This document shows positions 1-7,307 of a stretch of DNA of 64,000 nt, in pieces. The notes under the pieces are model-generated. The model saw only the letters and a list, made by a program, of their open reading frames with translations. It ran no database searches and was not told the origin of the DNA. The translations under genes were made by a program, and so were the position numbers. This DNA is from Amycolatopsis lurida (GTDB lineage Bacteria > Actinomycetota > Actinomycetes > Mycobacteriales > Pseudonocardiaceae): NCBI RefSeq assembly GCF_900105055.1, contig NZ_FNTA01000003.1:310001-374000 (forward strand), written 5' to 3'. How positions within the stretch are numbered: position 1 is the stretch's first letter; each line of letters opens with the position of its first letter.

Positions 1-1
1 G

Positions 2-703
2 GAAGGACTGGAGAATTCGTTGCCCGCCTTCCGGCAGGCGGTGACGGAGGGTTATCGCTATCTGGAGACGGACGTGCACGCGACGTCGGACGGTGTGGTG
101 GTCGTTCATCACGACGCGTCGTTGGACCGGACCACGGACGGCGCGGGGTTGATCTCCCGGCAGACGTGGGCTCAGTTGCGGACGGTCAAGGTCGGTGGAC
201 GTGTGCCGTTGTCGCGACTGGAGGACGTCCTCGAGGAGTTGCCGGAGGCGCGGTTCAACATCGATGTGAAGTCGAACGAGGCGGTCGCGCCCTTCGTGCG
301 AGTGATCGAGCGGACCGGGGCCTACGACCGGGTGGCGGCGGCGTCGTTCTCGGACGCGCGGCTGGCGCGGATCCGGAAGCTCGCAGGGCCGAAGCTGGTG
401 ACCGCGATGGGGCCGCGTTCGGTGGCGGTGATGTGGGCGAACGGGTTCTTGCCGTTGGTGTCGTTGCGCGCGTTGTCGCGGGGTGCGATGGCTCAGGTGC
501 CGGTGCGGCAGGGGCGGTTGAAGGTGGTGGACCGGGCGTTCCTGCGGCAGGCGACGCGTGGGGGTTTCGAGGTGCACACATGGACGGTGGACGATCCGGC
601 GGAGATGCGGCTGTTGCTGGATCTGGGGGTGCACGGGATCGTGACGGACCGGCCGGATCTGCTGCGTGAAGTGCTTCGGGAGCGCGGCGCTTGGCCTTCC
701 TGA
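2..703 (+). CDS. glycerophosphodiester phosphodiesterase, 5' end outside window
   Basis: This enzyme hydrolyses glycerophosphodiesters to glycerol-3-phosphate and an alcohol. The visible 233 residues begin in frame at base 2 (EGLENSLPAF...), matching the HRG...PENT-AF start of the GDPD TIM barrel. The HRGG/PENT part of the active site therefore lies upstream of the window. Later family landmarks are present: YLETDVHATSDG (metal ligands E and D), HHDASLDRTTDG, the DVKS lysine, and the C-terminal HTWTVDD and GIVTDRPDLL motifs. A start codon at base 20 is possible but would cut into the barrel, so I treat the gene as truncated by the window edge. A strong hairpin follows 2 bases after the stop. 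Confidence 0.9.
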   Translation, partial: EGLENSLPAFRQAVTEGYRYLETDVHATSDGVVVVHHDASLDRTTDGAGLISRQTWAQLRTVKVGGRVPLSRLEDVLEELPEARFNIDVKSNEAVAPFVRVIERTGAYDRVAAASFSDARLARIRKLAGPKLVTAMGPRSVAVMWANGFLPLVSLRALSRGAMAQVPVRQGRLKVVDRAFLRQATRGGFEVHTWTVDDPAEMRLLLDLGVHGIVTDRPDLLREVLRERGAWPS

Positions 704-705
704 TC

Positions 706-756
706 CGCGTTCAGTCCGCTAAATGCGTTGTCAGCGCATTTAGCGGACTGAACGCG
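706..756. terminator. 22-bp perfect hairpin, bidirectional terminator
   Basis: Bases 706-727 and 735-756 are exact reverse complements around a 7-base loop. The hairpin sits between the converging ends of the GDPD gene (703) and the Rpf-like gene (762). It has no T-tract, which is usual for actinomycete terminators. Its sequence differs from the TCGTGAGTG hairpins at 4558 and 50937, but the position and length are alike. Confidence 0.85.
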
Positions 757-761
757 GGGGT

Positions 762-1472
762 TCAGCGGGGCGCCTTGCCGTTCCAGGCGGCGTCCCAGGT
801 CTTGGGGCCGAGCCGTCCTGAGTCGTTGATGCCGTTGGCTCGCTGGAGCGCAAGGACGGCTTCGCGGGTCTTGTCGTAGTAGCAGCCTGTTCCGGTGAAG
901 CCGTAGCCGAAGGCGTTCATCCGCAGCTGGAACTGCTTCAGGGGTGCCGCGCAGTCGCCGTAGGCGTAGACGACGCCAGGCCAGGCGGGTTTAGGGCCGC
1001 CGGGCGGAGCGGGCGGGGTCGGCTTCGGCTTGGGTTGAGGCGGTGGTGCGGGCTGTCCTCCCCCGCCGATGTAGGCGGAGTCGGCGTAGGACGGGACTCG
1101 TTTGCTGCGGCCGTCGCTGTCGTTGCGGAAGCCGAGTTTGCCGGCGCATTCCCAGGGCTGCCAGCCGCGCATGCGGTAGAGGTAGAGGGCCCGGTAGTCC
1201 TGCTCGCGGGGGGCGGCCTGGTCGGGTCGCCCTTGGCCGCCGACGCTGCGCCAGGTGGGCAGGTCGAACTGGTAGGCGCCGTAGTAGCCGTTGCCGGTGT
1301 TGATGTTGTAGCGCCCGCTCGATTCACACATGCGGAGCTTGGCCCAGTGGGAGCCGTGGGGATCCGCGGCGGCGGATCCGGTGGTGGCGATCTGCAGGCC
1401 CGTCACGGCGAGGGCGAGCAGGAGCGTTCTCGCCACTACGCGGTGTGCTGTGCGAAGGCGATGGGTCCTCAT
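762..1472 (-). CDS. secreted Rpf-like transglycosylase with peptidoglycan-binding tail
   Basis: This is a probable muralytic enzyme of the resuscitation-promoting-factor type that cleaves peptidoglycan outside the cell. Of its 236 residues, the first ~36 form a signal peptide with a basic start, a LLLALAV core and an ASA-like exit (GSAAADP). Residues ~40-115 match the Rpf/transglycosylase domain: WAKLRMCESSGRY carries the catalytic Glu, followed by NGYYGAYQFDLPTW and EQ..A..LY..RGWQPWECAG. A Pro/Lys-rich linker (QPKPKPTPPAPPGG) leads to a C-terminal peptidoglycan-binding-like unit (ALQRANGINDSGRLGPKTWDAAW). The ATG at 1472 keeps the whole signal peptide. No clear Shine-Dalgarno sequence is visible. 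It diverges from the MFS gene across a 234-base gap. Confidence 0.85.
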   Translation of the reverse strand: MRTHRLRTAHRVVARTLLLALAVTGLQIATTGSAAADPHGSHWAKLRMCESSGRYNINTGNGYYGAYQFDLPTWRSVGGQGRPDQAAPREQDYRALYLYRMRGWQPWECAGKLGFRNDSDGRSKRVPSYADSAYIGGGGQPAPPPQPKPKPTPPAPPGGPKPAWPGVVYAYGDCAAPLKQFQLRMNAFGYGFTGTGCYYDKTREAVLALQRANGINDSGRLGPKTWDAAWNGKAPR

Positions 1473-1706
1473 GAGCGGAACAGTAAGTATCCGTCCCGTG
1501 CTTCACAAGAGTCACAGATCGCTCACCAGCCTCACACGAAACACACAGGGATCGCGGCAGCGACACGCCGACGATGGTCGGGAAGGTGCCCGGGAAAGGT
1601 TCGTCCCGCGTCGAAACGAACACGGTCCGGACTCGTGCCGGACAGGTGGGTGTGATCACCAGTAGTCTCCCGCTGACCTCGACGTTCTCGACCTCAGGAG
1701 CAGTGC

Positions 1707-3107
1707 ATGACGGTGGCCGTGACCCGTGAACGCAAGCGGGTGTGGCGGGCTTGGTACCTCTACGACTGGGCCAATTCGCCGTTCTATTCGTCGGTGATCA
1801 CCGTCTTCGGAGCGCTCTATTTGAGCGAGATCGCGTCGGCGGACGCGAAGACGAATTTCACCCTTAACGGGGACAGGGCGTGCACCGATTCGAGTGGAGC
1901 TTCGAGCACCCTTCAGAACTGCGACGTCTCTTTGTTCGGGCTCCACTTCCCCGCGGGTTCGCTGTGGGGATATCTGCTGTCGATCGCGACGGTGACGCAG
2001 GTGCTGGTGCTGCCGATCGCCGGCGCGATCGCGGATCGGAGCAGGCACAAGCGGCGGATCCTCGGCGGGTTCGCGTTCCTGGGCGCGGTGGCGTCGGCGG
2101 CGATGTTCTTCATCGCGGGGACGAACTGGGAGGTCGGGGTCTGGACGTTCATCCTGGCCAACATCGGTTACGGCGGTGCGCTGGTCGTCTACTACTCGTT
2201 CCTGGTGGACATCGCCGAGCCCGATGAGCGGGACGCGGTGTCGTCGAAGGGCTGGGCTTTCGGGTATCTCGGCGGTGGTCTGGCGCTGGCGATGCAGCTC
2301 GGGTTCTTCATGGGGCACGAGTTCTTCGGGGTGAGTGAGGGGCTGGCGATCCAGATCTGCTTCCTGACGTCGGGGATCTGGTGGGCGGTGTTCACGATCC
2401 CGGCGGTGCGGGCGCTCCCCCAGACTCATGTGCCGAAGTCGAGCGCGCGGGGCCTGTCGGTGCTGACGGCCGGGTTCAAGGAGCTGAAGCAGACGATCAA
2501 GGAGGCGAGGGCCTATCCCCTGACGCTGGCGTTCCTCGGGAGCTATCTGGTCTTCACCGACGGGATCACGACGGTGGTGGCGGTGTCGGCGCAGTACGGC
2601 AAGGACGAGTTGAAGTACAGCACCCAGGTGCTCATCGTCACGATCCTGGTGATTCAGTTCCTGGCGTACGCCGGGGCGATGGTCCACGGCGCGATCGCGG
2701 CGCGGATCGGGGCGAAGAAGACGATTCTGGGCAGTCTGGTGGCCTGGGTGGTCGTGTTGTGCTTCGCGTTCTTCATCGAGGCCGGCCAGCCGCTGCAGTT
2801 CTACGCGGTGGCGGTCGGGATCGGGCTGGTGCTGGGCGGCACGAACGCGTTGTCGCGGTCGTTGTTCGGGCAGATGATCCCGGAGGGGAAGGACGCGCAG
2901 TACTTCTCGCTGTACGTGGTCGGTGAGCGGGGGACGTCGTGGCTCGGTCCGTTGTTGTTCGCGGCGGTCGGGCAGATCACCGGCTCGTTCCGGTACGCGA
3001 TCATCGCTTTGGTGATCTTCTTCGTGCTCGGGTTCGTGTTCGTTTGGCTGGTGCCGGTGCGCCGGGCGATCGAGGCGGCGGGCAACCGACCACCGGCGGT
3101 GCTGTGA
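1707..3107 (+). CDS. MFS transporter, UMF1/Atg22-like family
   Basis: This is a 466-residue membrane carrier. The start (WRAWYLYDWANSPFYSSVI) is the hallmark of the UMF1/Atg22-like branch of the major facilitator superfamily. About twelve hydrophobic segments follow. The inter-helix motif DRSRHKRRILGG, after helix 2-3, is the MFS loop motif. The substrate is not known for this branch, although yeast Atg22 exports amino acids from vacuoles, so efflux of small organic solutes is only a guess. AGGAG lies 6-7 bases before the ATG and fixes the start. The gene runs into thymidine kinase 10 bases downstream, so the two are probably co-transcribed. Confidence 0.88.
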   Translation: MTVAVTRERKRVWRAWYLYDWANSPFYSSVITVFGALYLSEIASADAKTNFTLNGDRACTDSSGASSTLQNCDVSLFGLHFPAGSLWGYLLSIATVTQVLVLPIAGAIADRSRHKRRILGGFAFLGAVASAAMFFIAGTNWEVGVWTFILANIGYGGALVVYYSFLVDIAEPDERDAVSSKGWAFGYLGGGLALAMQLGFFMGHEFFGVSEGLAIQICFLTSGIWWAVFTIPAVRALPQTHVPKSSARGLSVLTAGFKELKQTIKEARAYPLTLAFLGSYLVFTDGITTVVAVSAQYGKDELKYSTQVLIVTILVIQFLAYAGAMVHGAIAARIGAKKTILGSLVAWVVVLCFAFFIEAGQPLQFYAVAVGIGLVLGGTNALSRSLFGQMIPEGKDAQYFSLYVVGERGTSWLGPLLFAAVGQITGSFRYAIIALVIFFVLGFVFVWLVPVRRAIEAAGNRPPAVL

Positions 3108-3116
3108 GGGCGGAGC

Positions 3117-3896
3117 GTGCCGATAGGGTCGAGCGTCGTGACCGTACTGAAGGAGAGTGGCCCGGATCCCACCGACGCGTTGTCGTCGGTGCCGGTGGCG
3201 GGTTCACGGCGGGGTGTGCCGGTCGTCGGGAAGCTGAAGTTCTGTTACGGGCCGATGGACTGCGGAAAGTCGACGCTGGCGTTGCAGATCGACCACAACC
3301 ACGCGCGGCAGGGTCGTCGCGGGATGGTGCTGGTGCGGCATGACCGGTCCGGGGAGCCGCAGATCACGAGCCGGATCGGGTTGACGCGCAAGGCGATCGA
3401 GGTGGGGAACGAGACCGATCTGCGGTTGCTGGTGCGTGAGCAGTGGGCCGCCGGGCGGCATGTGGACTACCTGATCGTCGACGAGGCGCAGTTCTTGTCG
3501 CCCGATCAGGTGGATCAGCTGGCTGAACTGGCCGATGACGTCCAGATCGACGTGTACTGCTTCGGGATCGCCACGGATTTCCGGAGTGTGTTGTTCCCGG
3601 GTGCGGCGCGGTTGTTCGAACTGGCGGACGAGCTGCAGCCGGTTCAGGTCGAGGTGCTGTGCTGGTGCGGGCAGACTGGGCGGTTCAACGCGCGGGTGTC
3701 CGACGGCGAGGTGCTGCGGGCTGGGGACACCGTGGTGGTGGCGGATACCGAGCAGATGGTCGTTGAAAGTTCATCGGCATCACGTTCTGAGGGCGAACCG
3801 AACACGGTCCGTTATCAGGTATTGTGCCGTCGCCACTTTCGACTGGGCGACCTGGGGCCTACCTCGGCCCAACACGGTCAGTTACGGTTGACGTGA
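3117..3896 (+). CDS. tdk: thymidine kinase
   Basis: This enzyme phosphorylates thymidine to dTMP with ATP in the salvage pathway. The P-loop is GPMDCGKST and the Walker-B-like lasso base is DYLIVDEAQFL, with the catalytic Glu of the type II family. Zinc-ribbon cysteines appear at LCWCGQTGRFNAR and VLCRRHF. At 259 residues it is slightly long: the enzyme core begins at KLKFCYG, about residue 37. The GTGs at 3138 and 3216 are alternative starts to the GTG at 3117, and no Shine-Dalgarno sequence decides between them. The ~35 N-terminal residues look non-conserved. Confidence 0.88.
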   Translation: MPIGSSVVTVLKESGPDPTDALSSVPVAGSRRGVPVVGKLKFCYGPMDCGKSTLALQIDHNHARQGRRGMVLVRHDRSGEPQITSRIGLTRKAIEVGNETDLRLLVREQWAAGRHVDYLIVDEAQFLSPDQVDQLAELADDVQIDVYCFGIATDFRSVLFPGAARLFELADELQPVQVEVLCWCGQTGRFNARVSDGEVLRAGDTVVVADTEQMVVESSSASRSEGEPNTVRYQVLCRRHFRLGDLGPTSAQHGQLRLT

Positions 3897-4039
3897 CAGG
3901 CGTACTACTAGCCCATCTGGGGGATATCCGCACCAAGATGGCCGTATTGACGTCACGCCAGAGCGCGAAACCACTCCTACTAGGAGAAGCTGTTGCCACC
4001 GGGTGACACAGCTCATCGTGAGCAAGGACATGCCGTCCA

Positions 4040-4066
4040 GGGAATCCTCTGGCCTTCAATGTCGTT
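4040..4066 (+). promoter_or_regulatory. SigR-type promoter of rbpA
   Basis: GGGAAT at 4040-4045 is followed by exactly 18 bases and then GTT at 4064-4066. This matches the GGGAAT-N18-GTT consensus of SigR (SigH in mycobacteria), the thiol-oxidative-stress ECF sigma factor. In Streptomyces rbpA is a known SigR target. The site lies 57 bases before the rbpA start. That stress induces this gene here is inference. Confidence 0.8.
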
Positions 4067-4122
4067 GCATAGGGTGAGCATCACCCTGGCTCCACCCGGA
4101 GCTGACTGAAAGGACCCCCATC

Positions 4123-4470
4123 ATGGCCGACCGTGTTCTCCGTGGAAGCCGGCTGGGAGCGGTCAGCTACGAGACCGACCGCAACCACGACCTCGCGCCT
4201 CGGCGCACCGTGCGCTACGCCTGCCCCAAGAACCACGAGTTCGAGGTGCCCTTCTCCGACGACGCCGAGATCCCCTCGGTGTGGGAGTGCAGGCTGCACG
4301 GCAGCGAGTCCGAGATCGTGGACGGCGGGCAGCCGGAGCAGAAGAAGGTCAAGCCCCCGAGGACGCACTGGGACATGCTCCTGGAACGTCGTTCGATCCC
4401 GGAGCTCGAAGATCTGCTCAACGAACGTCTCGCCGAGCTGAAGGGACGCAGGACCACCCGGTCCGCCTGA
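4123..4470 (+). CDS. rbpA: RNA polymerase-binding protein RbpA
   Basis: RbpA is an actinobacterial transcription factor that binds RNA polymerase and the principal sigma factor and stabilises open complexes. The 115-residue length is normal for the family. The sequence begins MADRVLRGSRLGAVSYETDR, then a zinc-binding-like RbpA core domain (YACPKNHEFEVPF...WECRLHG). A basic linker (QKKVKPPRTHWDMLLERR) and the C-terminal sigma-interaction helix (SIPELEDLLNERLAEL) follow. GAAAGGA lies just before the ATG. It is a single-gene transcript: a SigR-like promoter lies upstream and a strong terminator downstream. Confidence 0.97.
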   Translation: MADRVLRGSRLGAVSYETDRNHDLAPRRTVRYACPKNHEFEVPFSDDAEIPSVWECRLHGSESEIVDGGQPEQKKVKPPRTHWDMLLERRSIPELEDLLNERLAELKGRRTTRSA

Positions 4471-4504
4471 CGCACGGCACAAGTAGCTAGCCCCACCACG
4501 AACA

Positions 4505-4545
4505 CGGCGAAGCCCCCGCGACCTCCCTCCGCGGGGGCTTCGCCG
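4505..4545 (+). terminator. rbpA terminator hairpin
   Basis: Bases 4505-4520 and 4530-4545 form a perfect 16-bp GC-rich stem with a 9-base loop, 34 bases after the rbpA stop codon. Confidence 0.85.
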
Positions 4546-4557
4546 CGTCTCGGGGAT

Positions 4558-4603
4558 CTCGTGAGTGGTTAGGACGGTTAGAACCGTCCTAACCACTCAC
4601 GAG
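4558..4603. terminator. 22-bp perfect hairpin overlapping the dapA-homologue stop
   Basis: Bases 4558-4579 and 4582-4603 are exact reverse complements. The outer part reads CTCGTGAGTGGTTAGG. The minus-strand dapA-type gene ends inside it: its last codons (Leu-Val-Ser-Gly-stop) are written by the right arm. The core TCGTGAGTG recurs in the hairpin at 50937-50998, which suggests a family of related terminator elements. Confidence 0.8.
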
Positions 4604-5494
4604 CTCTGACCGACTCAGCGCAGGCGCCATGGCGGCGCGAAGCCGCCGCAAGTGCTCCGGCGGTGATTCGAGCAGCGGAAGCCGGACTGTCGCGTGCGGG
4701 ATGACGCCGAGATCGGCCAGCGCGGCCTTGGCCATGATCGCTCCCTGCGAAGTGCGCATGACAGCGTCCGCCAGAGGAAGCAACGCGGCGTTGAGGGTCC
4801 GCGCCTTGTCGAGGTCTCCCCCGCGTACGGCGGCGATGAGCTCGGCGTTCCGGTCGGCGTAGGCGTTGCCCACGACGCTGACCAGGCCGGTGGCGCCCGC
4901 GGCGAGGTACGGCAGGTTGAGTTCGTCGATGCCGCAGTAGAAGGCCAGCCGGGTGCGCGCCATGACGGTCATCGCTTCGAACAGGTCGCCTTTGGCGTCC
5001 TTCACGGCGCGGATCCTGGGATGGCGGGCGAGCTCGATGAGGGTCGCCGCGTCCATGGCCGTCCCGGTGCGGGCCGGGACGTCGTAGAGCATCACGGACA
5101 GCTCGGTGGCGTCGGCCACGGCCAGGCAATGCGCCACGATCCCGGCCTGCGTCGGCTTGGAGTAGTAGGGGCAGACGAGCAGGAGCGCGTCGGCGCCGGC
5201 TGCCTCGGCTTCCTTCGCGCGCCGGATGCAGGTGACGGTGTCGTAGGTGCCGACGCCGGCGATCACGCGTGCCCGGTTCTCGACGCGGGTCGCCACGGTG
5301 TGGACGAGCCGGGTGGCTTCGGCGTCGGTCAAGGTGGGAGCTTCGCCGGTGGTCCCGCCGACGACGATGCCGTCGCAGCCGGCGCCCAGCAGGTGGTCGA
5401 CCAGGCCGGTGAGGCCGGGTTCGCAGAGTGCGCCGCCGGGTTCCATCGGGGTGACCATGGCGACGAGGTTGGAGCCGAAGAGGGTCTCGGTCAT
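4589..5494 (-). CDS. 4-hydroxy-tetrahydrodipicolinate synthase family protein
   Basis: This is a class I aldolase of the DapA/NanA family, 301 residues from the ATG at 5494 (TETLFGSNLVAMVTP). Family landmarks are present: GGTTGEAPTL (the TT pair of the DHDPS site), YYSKPTQAG, the tyrosine in LYDVPARTG, and the Schiff-base lysine in AVKDAKGD. DapA condenses pyruvate with aspartate semialdehyde for lysine and meso-DAP synthesis. This copy stands alone beside a LysR gene rather than in a dapB cluster, so it could be the housekeeping enzyme or a paralogue acting on another aldehyde. A longer frame upstream, to 5680, overlaps the LysR gene and is not conserved. Its stop lies within a terminator hairpin. 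Confidence 0.88.
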   Translation of the reverse strand: MTETLFGSNLVAMVTPMEPGGALCEPGLTGLVDHLLGAGCDGIVVGGTTGEAPTLTDAEATRLVHTVATRVENRARVIAGVGTYDTVTCIRRAKEAEAAGADALLLVCPYYSKPTQAGIVAHCLAVADATELSVMLYDVPARTGTAMDAATLIELARHPRIRAVKDAKGDLFEAMTVMARTRLAFYCGIDELNLPYLAAGATGLVSVVGNAYADRNAELIAAVRGGDLDKARTLNAALLPLADAVMRTSQGAIMAKAALADLGVIPHATVRLPLLESPPEHLRRLRAAMAPALSRSELVSG

Positions 5495-5513
5495 GTGGTC
5501 GATCCTGTCGGCG

Positions 5514-5554
5514 GCAATACCTGCGGTCCAGCGACGGTTTTTGGCCGATATTGC
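5514..5554. promoter_or_regulatory. inverted repeat in the dapA/LysR divergent promoter
   Basis: GCAATA (5514-5519) and TATTGC (5549-5554) form an inverted repeat inside the 73-base divergent gap. Location and AT-rich half-sites fit a LysR binding region, but the 29-base spacing is long for a single LysR box. This is a weak prediction. Confidence 0.35.
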
Positions 5555-5567
5555 GTAGCCTTGCTTC

Positions 5568-6560
5568 ATGATCGAGGTCGGGGCTCTACGGGCACTGCGG
5601 TCGGTGGCCGCTTTGGGGACGCTGGCGCGTGCGGCGGACGAGCTGGGGTTCACGGCGTCGGCGGTGTCGCAGCAGATCAAGCGGTTGGAGCGTCAGATCG
5701 GGATGCCCGTGCTCGCTCCGGCTGGGCGCGGGGTCGTGCTCACTCCGGCAGGTCAAGCCGTGGTCGACTCCTCTCTAGAGGTGTTCCAGGCGCTGGAACG
5801 CTGCGCGGAGGCCGCCCAGTCGGTGGCGGAGGGCGCGCCTCGCGGTGTTCTACGGGTGGCCGCGTTCTCGACGGGTATCCGCGGGCTCCTCGCCCCTGTG
5901 CACCCGCGGCTGCTGGAGCGCTATCCCGATCTCCGGCTGCACATCACCGAGCAGGATCCCGACCAGGCGTCGCACAGCGTCGAGGCAGGCACCGCCGACC
6001 TCGCGCTCCTGCATGACGCCGACGGTTTGCCCGTCCCGCTCTCCCCCGCCCTGGCCCGGCGCCTGGTGCACACCGACCTCGGCGACGTCGTCATGGCCGG
6101 GACCCATCCACTGGCGCGAGCCGAATCGCTGCTGGACGGCGTGGACCTGGCCGGGCACGCGTGGGTCACCAGTCCACCGGGCACGGTCTGCCATCAGTGG
6201 TTCCGGCGCCTGTTCGGCGGGCTGCCGGACGAGCCCGACGTCCGGCATCTGGTGGACGACTTCTCCACGCAGTTGTCGCTGGTCGCCTCCGGCGAAGTTC
6301 TCGCATTGATCCCGCGGCTGGCGCGCCCGCCCTTGGCCGAAGGGCTCGTCGTCCGGCCATTGCGGCGCCCGCCGACACGCGAGGTGCACGCGGCGTGGCG
6401 CCGCAGCGCCGAGGCGAGCCCGGCGATCCGCGCCGTCCTCGCCGAACTCCGGTCAGCTGGGGAACATGCTGGTCACGTTGACGAAGGTGCCGGTGATCCC
6501 CATGGCGTCGTCGGAGGCCAGGAACGCCAGTGTGCGGGCGACCTCGGCGAGGCGCGGTGA
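5568..6560 (+). CDS. LysR family transcriptional regulator
   Basis: This is a 330-residue DNA-binding regulator. The N-terminal winged helix-turn-helix is clear: LRALRSVAALGTLARAADE, then LGFTASAVSQQIKRLERQIG and VLTPAGQAVV. An effector-binding domain follows from about residue 90 (GVLRVAAFSTGIRGLLAP...). The gene diverges from the dapA-type gene 73 bases away, the standard arrangement for a LysR protein controlling its neighbour. The last ~36 codons overlap the end of the convergent SDR gene. The overlapping tail (GEHAGHVDEGAGDP...) looks non-conserved, so the stop may simply have drifted into the neighbour. Confidence 0.9.
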   Translation: MIEVGALRALRSVAALGTLARAADELGFTASAVSQQIKRLERQIGMPVLAPAGRGVVLTPAGQAVVDSSLEVFQALERCAEAAQSVAEGAPRGVLRVAAFSTGIRGLLAPVHPRLLERYPDLRLHITEQDPDQASHSVEAGTADLALLHDADGLPVPLSPALARRLVHTDLGDVVMAGTHPLARAESLLDGVDLAGHAWVTSPPGTVCHQWFRRLFGGLPDEPDVRHLVDDFSTQLSLVASGEVLALIPRLARPPLAEGLVVRPLRRPPTREVHAAWRRSAEASPAIRAVLAELRSAGEHAGHVDEGAGDPHGVVGGQERQCAGDLGEAR

Positions 6561-7238
6561 ACGCTTGGTCATCCGGGCCTCCTTGAGGCCGTTGAGAACG
6601 TTTTCCACCATCTCCGGGCTCGCGGGCAGCTGGTTGTTCACGGCCGAGAGCTTCTCGGGGGTGAAGGTCTCCGGGATCCCCGCGACCCAGATGCCGAGCG
6701 CGCGGACGCCGTGCGGTCCGATCTCGACGGCGAGGTTGCGGATGTAGGTGTCCAGCGCGGCGTCGATCGAACCGGTCGCGCCCATCATCGGGCTGCCCTG
6801 GGCGGAGCCGCTGTCGAGGGCGAGGATGACGCCGGAGCCCTGGGCGATCATGTGCCGAGCGGCCGCGCGGGCGGTGATGAAGTTGGTCGTGATGCCGGTG
6901 GTGATCGGGCGGACGTAGTCCTCGACCGACATCTCCACGAGCGGGATTCCCTGGATGTCGCCGCGCGGGACGAGGTTCAGGGAGATGTCGATACTGCCTG
7001 CCTTTGTCACGACGGACGCCGCGTGCTCGTCGACCGCGGTTTCGTCGAGGCCGTCGACGACGGCGACTTCGGCCAGTCCCCCGGTCTCCTTGATCTCGTC
7101 GGCGAGTTTCGTCAGCGCCGGTTCGTGGCGGCCGGTGAGGAAGACGCGGGCGCCGCGCGCGGCGAACTCCTTGGCGACACCGCCGCCGATCGATCCGCCG
7201 GCGCCGTAGATGACCGCGTTCTTGTTCTGGAGGCTCAT
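6453..7238 (-). CDS. SDR-fold protein lacking the usual Tyr-Lys catalytic pair
   Basis: This 261-residue protein has a Rossmann fold of the short-chain dehydrogenase/reductase family. YGAGGSIGGGVA is the cofactor loop, FLTGRHEPAL follows strand 2, and VEIGPHGVRALGIWVAG matches the C-terminal region. The expected YxxxK active site falls at GATGSIDAAL, where neither Tyr nor Lys is present (about Thr and Asp instead). It may be an NAD(P)-binding protein without classical oxidoreductase chemistry, or use other residues. The ATG at 7238 has GGAAGGAA upstream. The gene follows the ECF sigma gene by 69 bases on the same strand and is probably in its operon. Confidence 0.85.
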   Translation of the reverse strand: MSLQNKNAVIYGAGGSIGGGVAKEFAARGARVFLTGRHEPALTKLADEIKETGGLAEVAVVDGLDETAVDEHAASVVTKAGSIDISLNLVPRGDIQGIPLVEMSVEDYVRPITTGITTNFITARAAARHMIAQGSGVILALDSGSAQGSPMMGATGSIDAALDTYIRNLAVEIGPHGVRALGIWVAGIPETFTPEKLSAVNNQLPASPEMVENVLNGLKEARMTKRSPRLAEVARTLAFLASDDAMGITGTFVNVTSMFPS

Positions 7239-7307
7239 GAGGGTGTTCCTTCCGCGTTTTCGGGTTCGACCGTTGAGACGCGGAAGGAACGTGGATCTCA
7301 TCGGTCC

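Noticed and set aside
1473..1700. Possible c-di-AMP (ydaO-type) riboswitch upstream of the Rpf-like gene
   Set aside because: Rpf genes in actinomycetes often have one, but I could not find its conserved paired elements in this leader.
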